Shown here: positions 1-5,180 of the stretch, in pieces
Layout of the letters: each line of letters begins with the position of its first letter
Numbering within the stretch: position 1 is the stretch's first letter
Assembly (NCBI GenBank): GCA_900554455.1
Contig: USHT01000098.1
Location: 1-5,180, forward strand
Source of the DNA: an uncultured Collinsella sp.
GTDB taxonomy: Bacteria; Actinomycetota; Coriobacteriia; Coriobacteriales; Coriobacteriaceae
Direction: 5' to 3'
Length of the DNA stretch: 5,180 nucleotides
Notes under the pieces: model-generated
What the model was told of the DNA's origin: nothing
The model's input: the letters and a program-made list of their open reading frames with translations, nothing else
Databases searched by the model: none
Position numbers and translations under genes: made by a program

Positions 1-779
<779 letters not shown>

Positions 780-802
780 CTTGGCTGCATAGGCGATATG
801 CA

Positions 803-830
803 AGGGCGCTCCTTCGGGGGCGCCCTATTT
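803..830 (+). terminator. Rho-independent terminator of serS
   Basis: A 10-bp stem pairs 803-812 (AGGGCGCTCC) with 817-826 (GGGGCGCCCT), including one G-T pair. It is closed by a TTCG loop in the stable C(UUCG)G tetraloop context. A short T-rich tail (ATTTCGT) follows. It lies 23 bases after the serS stop, so it separates serS from the downstream small gene. Confidence 0.85.
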
Positions 831-879
831 CGTGCGCAGGTCCATACCATGCCGTGCGGACAGCTCAATAGAAAATACA

Positions 880-893
880 CGAACAACTGTTCT
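880..893. promoter_or_regulatory. Candidate LexA/SOS-like operator (GAAC-N4-GTTC)
   Basis: CGAACAACTGTTCT contains the perfect half-sites GAAC (881-884) and GTTC (889-892), separated by 4 bases. This is the core of the LexA (DinR) box known from Bacillus and many Actinobacteria (roughly CGAAC-N4-GTTCG); the outermost base on the right deviates. The site is centred about 39 bases before the start point predicted from the extended -10 at 911-919. It would therefore cover the -35 region, a typical repressor position. Assignment to LexA is inference from the motif alone; a 4+4 inverted repeat can arise by chance. Confidence 0.45.
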
Positions 894-910
894 GTATACA
901 GTCATCTACC

Positions 911-919
911 TGCTATGCT
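911..919 (+). promoter_or_regulatory. Extended -10 promoter element for the 125-aa gene
   Basis: TGCTATGCT fits the TGn-TATnnT extended -10 pattern. At 16-18 bp upstream there is no good TTGACA; the best candidates (TTCTGT or TCTGTA around 890-896) are poor. That is common for extended -10 promoters and for activated or repressed ones. The predicted start near 926 gives a leader of about 27 bases before the ATG at 953, including the purine-rich AAAGGGG ribosome site at 941-947. Confidence 0.5.
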
Positions 920-952
920 TTTACTAGATAAGAGCGAGAGAAAGGGGACGCG

Positions 953-1330
953 ATGGAGCTGTTTGATGATCGGGTGGTTTTGTTTGAGAGCGACGAGGGC
1001 GGGGAGTACCTGCTTGTAACGTGTGAGCCGTCTGGCATGGGCGGCCTGGTGGTTCGGCAGACGAGTGAGGGTCCGTTGACACAATGGTGCTTTGAGGAGT
1101 CGCCGCATGTGGTCGAGACCTTTGTGATGCACGAGGGACTTGTGGCGCTGGAGCACTTCTATGGAGTTGGGACTTCCAACCAGGTCGCGCGCATGCTGAG
1201 CATCTCGTTTGCCGATTATGATTGTGCCCAGCGGGTGAGATCGCTCCTGAGGGAACTTGATGCCAAGTTCGACGTGATCGAAAAGCCAATCGATCGTACG
1301 GGGAACAGCGGTATATGCGGAGCAGCATGA
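953..1330 (+). CDS. Unrecognised 125-aa protein
   Basis: I do not recognise this protein. The ATG at 953 is preceded by AAAGGGG (941-947) at 5-6 bases spacing, a usable Shine-Dalgarno, and the frame is open to TGA at 1328-1330. The product is soluble in character, with no signal peptide and no membrane segment. The first half (about residues 1-70) is rich in alternating hydrophobic residues, suggesting beta strands, with a Gly-rich turn SGMGGL at 27-32. Residues about 74-110 (SNQVARML..CAQRVRSLLRELDAKF) look helical and amphipathic. Cysteines lie at 24, 46, 91 and 122 but form no obvious metal-binding motif. It stands alone, with the serS terminator upstream and a separately promoted tRNA downstream. 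A LexA-like box sits over its promoter, so DNA-damage control is possible but unproven. The codon pattern is that of a real gene: no reading frame on the other strand here makes a more convincing protein. Confidence 0.8.
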   Translation: MELFDDRVVLFESDEGGEYLLVTCEPSGMGGLVVRQTSEGPLTQWCFEESPHVVETFVMHEGLVALEHFYGVGTSNQVARMLSISFADYDCAQRVRSLLRELDAKFDVIEKPIDRTGNSGICGAA

Positions 1331-1366
1331 CAAGACTGCGTTCCACAAAAAAGTTTGAAATTGTGC

Positions 1367-1398
1367 TTGACTCCAATAAGCTAAAGTGGTTTTATATG
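1367..1398 (+). promoter_or_regulatory. Promoter of the tRNA-Arg gene
   Basis: TTGACT at 1367-1372 matches the -35 consensus in five of six positions. A -10 lies in TTTTATATG (1390-1398): TTTTAT at 17-bp spacing, or TATATG at 20-bp spacing. The predicted transcript start is just before the tRNA 5' end at 1408. This strong, isolated promoter in an AT-rich gap fits a stand-alone tRNA gene. Confidence 0.65.
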
Positions 1399-1407
1399 TC
1401 TTGCGCT

Positions 1408-1484
1408 GCGGCGTTACCTCAGCTGGATAGAGGGTCTGACTACGAATCAGAACGTCATAGGTTCGAATCCTATACGCCGCACCA
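1408..1484 (+). tRNA. tRNA-Arg (anticodon ACG), CCA encoded
   Basis: The full cloverleaf can be drawn. The acceptor stem is GCGGCGT (1408-1414) with ACGCCGC (1474-1480), 7 of 7 pairs. The D stem is CCTC (1417-1420) with GAGG (1430-1433). The anticodon stem is TCTGA (1435-1439) with TCAGA (1447-1451), and its loop is CTACGAA with anticodon ACG at 1442-1444. The T stem is ATAGG (1457-1461) with CCTAT (1469-1473) around the loop TTCGAAT. The discriminator is A1481, followed by encoded CCA at 1482-1484. ACG, with the first base edited to inosine by TadA as in other bacteria, reads CGU, CGC and CGA. CGC and CGT are abundant in the neighbouring genes. It is transcribed alone, between its own promoter and terminator. 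Confidence 0.98.
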
Positions 1485-1493
1485 ATTGAAATT

Positions 1494-1524
1494 GAAAGCC
1501 TCCGGCAACGGGGGCTTTTCTTTT
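1494..1524 (+). terminator. Rho-independent terminator of tRNA-Arg
   Basis: GAAAGCCTCCG (1494-1504) pairs with CGGGGGCTTTT (1509-1519) around a GCAA (GNRA-type) tetraloop at 1505-1508, then continues into CTTTT. The stem is 11 bp with G-T pairs at 1501-1512 and 1494-1519. It lies 10 bases after the encoded CCA, a normal arrangement for a single tRNA transcript. Confidence 0.92.
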
Positions 1525-1525
1525 A

Positions 1526-1553
1526 TGGCAACACCGCATGGATTCGAACCTCG
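1526..1553 (-). other. tRNA 3'-end-like sequence (possible tRNA remnant)
   Basis: Read on the minus strand, this stretch has the exact layout of a tRNA 3' end. CGAGG (T stem), TTCGAAT (T loop), CCATG (T stem), CGGTGTT (seven acceptor bases), G (discriminator) and CCA follow with no extra or missing base. The T stem makes 4 of 5 pairs counting one G-T. The segment AGGTTCGAATCC is identical to 12 bases of the tRNA-Arg T-arm at 1459-1470. I searched by eye over 1554-1700 for a matching acceptor 5' strand and an anticodon arm and found none that folds, so an intact tRNA is unlikely. It may be a decayed tRNA, an old attachment-site fragment, or chance. Confidence 0.4.
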
Positions 1554-1657
1554 GTCGAGGCGCGGGCGTGAAGCGGACGATTTCTTATCGACTCGTGTAA
1601 GATTCCGAGTAGGTATCGCGGCCCATCCGCGACCACTCCTTCTCTCAACGACCGATC

Positions 1658-1664
1658 AGGGTGA
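1658..1664 (+). promoter_or_regulatory. Ribosome binding site that fixes the GTG start at 1671
   Basis: AGGGTGA matches the 3' half of the AGGAGGTGA Shine-Dalgarno and ends 6 bases before the GTG at 1671. The TGA at 1662-1664 is also an in-frame stop, so no start upstream of 1671 is possible in this frame. The next start candidate (ATG at 1731) would discard 20 residues and lacks this ribosome site. I find no convincing promoter: TAAGAT at 1598-1603 is a weak -10 candidate without a -35. Confidence 0.75.
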
Positions 1665-1670
1665 TATTTC

Positions 1671-4112
1671 GTGGCAGAGCGTCCGACATACAAGCTCAGG
1701 TTTCTCGATCCCAAGAAGCGCTTTCCGGCGATGCCCGAGCAGCCTGCGGGACGCTCATATGGCGTGGTCTGGAAACTCTTTGGCGAGGATCAGCATGAAT
1801 CTTGTTATGTCGTCGAATTCGTCGGCAAAAGTCATGTGTCGCTTTTGGGCTACGTAAGCGTTTCGGGTGAGGTGTACAAGGTGGACCGCCCCGTCAGCGA
1901 GGCTCCGCTGCCCAACGATCCCGACATGGAACTGGTCCTTGACGAGTCGGACTCCAGTATTGGTGAGATTATGGTAAGGGAAGCCAACGGTGCAATGCAC
2001 GCATGTGCGCAAACTGTCGGTTGTCCCGAAGGGCCCATGCGCGAGCGGTCCGACCACGAGACATGGAATTCGATCCGCGCCCTTCCTTACGGCGAGTTCA
2101 TGGCATCGATGTTCCTGCGCTACGTGATATTTGCCAACTCCGAAAGCGCTATTGCGAACACGGCGGGCGTCGACGGTCTCGATGCGGACATGCAAAACGT
2201 TGTCGACAAAATAAAGCTCGTAAAGCTGCCCGAGCCGGTCGAGGTGTTTTTGGGCTTTAACACGGCACCGCTCCCCGATGCTATCGAGACGCTGCTTTAC
2301 CGCGTTGACCATGCCGAGAATCCGAGTGGTATCGAGCGTTATGCCGCCGCCCTTATGAGCGAGGTCGACTTGCCCCGTTTGCGCACCATTGCCGCCAAGT
2401 CCGAGATGAGCCTAGCGCGCATCGACCGGTCAAAGCTGTTCTATCTCAATTTTGATCGCAGCCTGCTGGACCAGGACGAGATTGACATGCTGCTTGCCAT
2501 CGAGTGCCGTCTCAACCGCCTCTCCGGCATCCTTGAGCGCATCGGGGCCGGATTGGTCCCTGCGGCATCCTCGCCGAGCCTTGAGGGCTGCGCGCTCTTT
2601 GATGCGTGGCATATCGCCAAGACGACCAACGATGTTCCCCGACTGCTCGATACGGCTTCGAGCGATAACCCGTGGGCCAAGCCGGGAACGGTTTCGTGCC
2701 AGCCGGGCGGCGAGTGGGACGTGCGCACCCGTTTTGCGCGAATCGTTGAGGCGCTCAACGTGGTCACGCGGCTCGACTATACCTATCGGGCAAACGTTGC
2801 CGAGGGGATTATGCTCGTTCGGTTTGGGCACTCTGTCGTGGATGCCATGCCGCAACGTGAATACGACGCCCAAGATGACGCCTGGCGCGAGCTGGACGAG
2901 GACGCGCGTGCGATCTGGGCCGCGGAGCACGATGCGCGCGTGGCACTCACACTTGCGGCAGCGTGTTTTGCCGCGGGCGCCTGCATCACGCGCTGCTATG
3001 TGCAGATTGCTGCTCCCGACAGTGAGCAGGGCGAGCGCGTTGTTGCAACGTATTTCTTTGGGCGTGCGGCCTATCTGGCCGATTGCGTGCCTGTCGCCAA
3101 GGATCTTGAGAGCATGGACATGGACGATATGCCGTGCAAGCGTGTACTTGAGGCGTATGAGTCAACCGCTCCGGAGACGATTGAGCCTGCGGAGGTTCAT
3201 GCTCGTCCGCGTGATGACCATCGCACGCTGCCGCCGGCGCTGCGCGATCTGCTGCTTGCCGATACGGCTGACGAGTTGGAGGTCATGGAAGAGGACGACG
3301 ACCCATACGTGGCCCGTGTTGTTGAATTGCGCGAGCAGGCAAAAGTCGACCGTACAGGTGCTTTTGAAGGCTTTTCCCGTCTTGTCGAGGAGTTGGAGGC
3401 TAAGTGCGCCGTCGCCGAGCTTTTGGCGACAGGTCCGGTTCAAACGCAGTTTTGCGATAACCAGCTGGTGCGCATGGTGCTACCGGTGTTGGAAGAAGAC
3501 GACTCTGTGCGGATCCTTCGTGCGCCCGATGCACTGTACTTTGCCCAGCACGAGATTTGCAGCTTTTACGCCGAGCAAGAGGACATTGAACGAGCACTGC
3601 CCGAGGTGCGCCATCTTTACGATCTGGCGCGCTCGTCCATGCAATCGCACTTTGCGCTCATCAACGTGCTTGCGCGTCTGGAGCGCTTTGACGAGATTAT
3701 CGAGGTGGCGCGCCACGGCTTGCGCATTGCCAGCGACCGTTCTGCAATTGGCTACCTGTTCTATCGCTTGGCGTTTGCCTATTGGAATTGCGATCAGCTC
3801 GATCTGGCGCTGGCTTGTTACCGTCTGGTGCCGCGCGGCGAGGAGTCGGGCAGCAGCGCGCTGGAAGAAATGCAGGGCCTTATGAACGAGATGGGTGTCA
3901 GCGAGCCTCTGACGTTCGAGGAAGCGGTCGAGACCATCCGCAAGGCTGAACTCGAGTTGCCGCCAGTGTCCGCCGTGACGAATCAGCTTGCAGATGCCGC
4001 TGTGCAACTGGTCGACAACGGCTTCTTTTTCCTGGCACGCGGTTGCATCTTCCAAATGTGGCGCACCATGGGCAACGACGAGCTCGGCTCCCTCAACCGC
4101 TCGCTGGGGTAG
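1671..4112 (+). CDS. Large unrecognised protein (813 aa) with TPR-like C-terminal region
   Basis: Starts at GTG 1671 (see the ribosome site at 1658-1664) and ends in TAG at 4110-4112. I do not recognise the family. There is no signal peptide and no convincing membrane segment; the Ala-rich stretch near residues 424-450 contains Arg and Cys and looks like a buried helix. Residues about 1-110 are mixed strand-like sequence and the middle (about 180-460) is mostly helical. An acidic linker lies near residues 531-545 (VMEEDDD), just after a Pro/Arg-rich stretch. From about residue 620 to 725 the sequence looks like degenerate tetratricopeptide helix pairs, including LARLERFDEIIEVARHGL and YRLAFAYWNCDQLDLALACY. 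These have the small-residue and aromatic spacing of TPRs, so a protein-protein interaction or scaffold role is the best inference. No catalytic motif is visible. Codon use matches the neighbouring serS region in being GC-rich at third positions, supporting a real resident gene. It has no close neighbour in an operon: 161 bp separate it from the ATPase gene. Confidence 0.9.
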   Translation: MAERPTYKLRFLDPKKRFPAMPEQPAGRSYGVVWKLFGEDQHESCYVVEFVGKSHVSLLGYVSVSGEVYKVDRPVSEAPLPNDPDMELVLDESDSSIGEIMVREANGAMHACAQTVGCPEGPMRERSDHETWNSIRALPYGEFMASMFLRYVIFANSESAIANTAGVDGLDADMQNVVDKIKLVKLPEPVEVFLGFNTAPLPDAIETLLYRVDHAENPSGIERYAAALMSEVDLPRLRTIAAKSEMSLARIDRSKLFYLNFDRSLLDQDEIDMLLAIECRLNRLSGILERIGAGLVPAASSPSLEGCALFDAWHIAKTTNDVPRLLDTASSDNPWAKPGTVSCQPGGEWDVRTRFARIVEALNVVTRLDYTYRANVAEGIMLVRFGHSVVDAMPQREYDAQDDAWRELDEDARAIWAAEHDARVALTLAAACFAAGACITRCYVQIAAPDSEQGERVVATYFFGRAAYLADCVPVAKDLESMDMDDMPCKRVLEAYESTAPETIEPAEVHARPRDDHRTLPPALRDLLLADTADELEVMEEDDDPYVARVVELREQAKVDRTGAFEGFSRLVEELEAKCAVAELLATGPVQTQFCDNQLVRMVLPVLEEDDSVRILRAPDALYFAQHEICSFYAEQEDIERALPEVRHLYDLARSSMQSHFALINVLARLERFDEIIEVARHGLRIASDRSAIGYLFYRLAFAYWNCDQLDLALACYRLVPRGEESGSSALEEMQGLMNEMGVSEPLTFEEAVETIRKAELELPPVSAVTNQLADAAVQLVDNGFFFLARGCIFQMWRTMGNDELGSLNRSLG

Positions 4113-4170
4113 GGGCGATATAGAGGGGCCGCACCGCGCTATTTGTATCGGCGCGGGCGGGAGGACCCGG

Positions 4171-4203
4171 CAGGATCGGTAAGGCATAAAGCCGCCGAGC
4201 CTG
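4171..4203 (+). other. Imperfect hairpin after the 813-aa gene (weak or no terminator)
   Basis: CAGG.TCGG...GGC (4171-4185) can pair with GCC.CCGA.CCTG (4191-4203). There is one A-G mismatch, a small internal loop and an ATAAA loop. No T-run follows, because the AT-rich repeat array starts immediately. It may be a Rho-independent terminator that has lost its tail, a leader structure, or chance. I see no other terminator candidate between 4113 and 4170, which is plain GC-rich sequence. Confidence 0.3.
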
Positions 4204-4258
4204 CTAAAACTGTTAAACTCTGCTAAAGTTGCTAAACTTTGTTAAAGTTGTTAAAACT
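4202..4258 (+). repeat. Three tandem 19-bp repeats (six TGYTAAA half-units) upstream of the ATPase gene
   Basis: The units are TGCTAAAACTGTTAAACTC (4202-4220), TGCTAAAGTTGCTAAACTT (4221-4239) and TGTTAAAGTTGTTAAAACT (4240-4258). Each is two copies of TGYTAAA, so six copies begin at 4202, 4211, 4221, 4230, 4240 and 4249, spaced alternately 9 and 10 bp. The array is AT-rich in GC-rich surroundings and contains the inverted repeat AACTTT-GTT-AAAGTT (4235-4249). It stops six bases before the Shine-Dalgarno of the downstream gene, so the promoter very probably lies inside it. Each half-unit resembles an extended -10 (TGnTAnnnT); the one at 4240-4248 would give a start near 4255. Roles as an operator for repeated binding of a regulator, or as a promoter array, are inference. 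Confidence 0.85.
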
Positions 4259-4263
4259 GGCAG

Positions 4264-4270
4264 AGGAGGT
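4264..4270 (+). promoter_or_regulatory. Strong Shine-Dalgarno for the ATPase gene
   Basis: AGGAGGT is a near-perfect anti-16S match. It lies 3 bases before the ATG at 4274, slightly closer than usual. It confirms the start codon and shows that the AT-rich repeats are leader or promoter rather than coding sequence. Confidence 0.85.
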
Positions 4271-4273
4271 CGA

Positions 4274-5180
4274 ATGTCAAAAGCTATTAATCCCTTTAAG
4301 CCAACAGCGGGCATGAATCCACCTGAGCTTATCGGACGCGACGCTGTTTTGGATGACTTTGCCGAAGCTCTTGAGAATGGCCCTGGTGCCCCCGATCGAC
4401 TCATGCGCATCTCGGGCGTCCGAGGCACAGGTAAAACGGTGCTCCTTAATGCATTGGGTGACCTTGCACGCAAAAAAGGATTCGAGGTCGTTGACGTTGC
4501 CTCCAATGCTGGTTTTTGCAATAGAATCCTCGAGGCTCTGCAGCGAAACGTTCGTCTTGAATCAATTTCGATTTCCCCATCGATTTTAGGGGTCAGCCTT
4601 GGCTCCATGGAGATGTCGAAGTCGGCCTCTCATCTGGGCGAGGCGATGTACGATGCTGCGAAGCGCGGTGGTCTGCTCATTACGCTCGACGAGATCCAGG
4701 ATGCCTCAACTGAGGAAATGCGCGAGCTAGGCAATGAGATGCAGCTCTTGATCCGCCAAGGAGCGAATGTCGCTTTCGCTTTCGCCGGGCTGCCGACATC
4801 GGTAGATGGCGTGGTGGTGGATGATACGTTGACGTTCCTTCAGCGGGCCAAACATGTTGAACTTACTCGGCTTTCCGATTTTGAAGTTGGCGGATCGTTT
4901 GAGGATACGATGAGACGAGCGGGCAAGGAGCTCGACAAAGGTGCCGCTGAGCTATTAACAAAAGCTTCGGCAGGCTATCCCTTTATGGTCCAGCTGGTCG
5001 GATATTACGCTTGGCAGGTTGCTGCGCGCAGTGGGGCGGAGAGCGTGAGCGAAGAGGCGGCTCGTAAGGGTATCCAGGCGGCTCTTGATAGCTTTAATGC
5101 TATGGTGATTGCCCCAGCGCTGCGCAGGGTGTCGGAACGGCAGTTTCAGTATCTCGCGGCGATGGCTCAATGCGAGGGTG
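4274..5180 (+). CDS. AAA-type P-loop ATPase (3' end outside window)
   Basis: The ATG at 4274, with AGGAGGT just upstream, opens a frame that is uninterrupted to the window edge (302 codons visible). The N-terminus INPFKPTAGMNPPELIGRD (residues 5-23) is a signature I know from actinobacterial ATP-binding proteins related to the archaeal/Orc1-Cdc6-like AAA_16 group. Walker A is GVRGTGKT (48-55). Walker B is LLITLDE (134-140), with the Asp-Glu pair at 139-140. A sensor-1-like segment VAFAFAGLP lies at 166-174, and FLQRA (188-192) carries a possible Arg finger at 191. The helical lid segment SAGYPFMVQLVGYYAW (232-247) resembles the GYP..iQ.ig stretch of this family. A C-terminal winged-helix domain is expected beyond the edge. 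The molecular role is ATP hydrolysis; the biological role is unknown, and nucleic-acid binding or signalling is inferred from relatives. It uses more AT-ending and rare-type codons (TTA, AGA) than serS, a weak hint of separate ancestry. Confidence 0.9.
   Translation, partial: MSKAINPFKPTAGMNPPELIGRDAVLDDFAEALENGPGAPDRLMRISGVRGTGKTVLLNALGDLARKKGFEVVDVASNAGFCNRILEALQRNVRLESISISPSILGVSLGSMEMSKSASHLGEAMYDAAKRGGLLITLDEIQDASTEEMRELGNEMQLLIRQGANVAFAFAGLPTSVDGVVVDDTLTFLQRAKHVELTRLSDFEVGGSFEDTMRRAGKELDKGAAELLTKASAGYPFMVQLVGYYAWQVAARSGAESVSEEAARKGIQAALDSFNAMVIAPALRRVSERQFQYLAAMAQCEG

Noticed and set aside
798..1019. A 73-codon + strand frame starting in the serS terminator
   Set aside because: It begins in the terminator stem, crosses the promoter region and overlaps the better-supported gene at 953.
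902..1376. Two overlapping minus-strand frames of about 150 codons
   Set aside because: They are opposite the 125-aa gene and its promoter, are mutually exclusive with it, and have shadow-like composition. The + strand frame has the promoter and ribosome site.
1554..1670. A full tRNA on the minus strand ending at 1526
   Set aside because: No acceptor 5' strand complementary to CGGTGTT is present at the right distance. The best anticodon-arm fold lacks the invariant T before the anticodon.
1315..1857. A + strand frame of 180 codons running through the tRNA gene and terminator
   Set aside because: A coding frame through a perfect tRNA cloverleaf and a strong terminator is not credible.
1755..2312. 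A 185-codon minus-strand frame
   Set aside because: It lies wholly opposite the 813-aa gene, has His/Arg-rich low-quality composition and no start signals.
2452..3885. A 477-codon open frame on the + strand inside the 813-aa gene
   Set aside because: It is a shifted-frame shadow of a GC-rich gene. The product is overloaded with Arg, Ser, Trp and Cys, has no ribosome site, and the main frame has the coherent protein-like sequence.
3480..4187. A 235-codon open frame on the minus strand over the end of the 813-aa gene
   Set aside because: Antisense shadow of the same codon pattern, with no Shine-Dalgarno and no recognisable domain.
4202..4258. Possibility that the repeats are a CRISPR array
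   Set aside because: Units are 19 bp and contiguous with no unique spacers, and no cas-like gene is present.
4213..4608. A 131-codon minus-strand frame over the repeats and ATPase start
   Set aside because: It is opposite the N-terminus and Walker A of the ATPase and has no independent start signals.

Overview
The window most resembles a chromosomal segment from a GC-rich Gram-positive bacterium. The class Coriobacteriia (for example Collinsella or relatives) is my best guess. The basis is the GC-rich codon use, the style of the seryl-tRNA synthetase, a GAAC-N4-GTTC Gram-positive-type SOS-like box, and an 'NPF.P' ATPase of a kind I associate with Actinobacteria. This placement is inference; no 16S or other decisive marker is present.

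Layout, left to right. All confident genes are on the + strand. (1) The 3' part of serS, the seryl-tRNA synthetase catalytic core, runs from the left edge to 779 and is closed by a strong UUCG-capped intrinsic terminator. (2) A regulatory block at 880-919 holds a LexA-like inverted repeat, an overlapping perfect 10-bp palindrome and an extended -10 element. It drives a 125-aa protein I do not recognise (953-1330). (3) A tRNA-Arg(ACG) gene with encoded CCA (1408-1484) has its own promoter and a GCAA-capped terminator. Just past the terminator, on the opposite strand, is a sequence with the exact spacing of a tRNA 3' end (T-arm, acceptor strand, CCA), but no intact tRNA can be folded from it. 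(4) An 813-aa GTG-started protein (1671-4112) has an unrecognised N-terminal two-thirds and a TPR-like helical C-terminal region. (5) A 161-bp intergenic spacer follows. Its right half is an AT-rich array of three tandem 19-bp units (six TGYTAAA half-units spaced alternately 9 and 10 bp). The array sits directly in front of the Shine-Dalgarno of (6), a P-loop AAA-type ATPase (4274 to the right edge, incomplete).

Functionally, serS and tRNA-Arg are translation housekeeping genes. The 125-aa protein, the 813-aa protein and the ATPase have separate upstream signals or sizeable spacers, so I do not see one clear operon. The most unusual items are the repeat array in front of the ATPase, the SOS-like operator in front of the orphan small gene, and the tRNA-like remnant behind tRNA-Arg. 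I see no integrase, transposase, CRISPR array or complete defence system, and I cannot claim a new system from this window alone.
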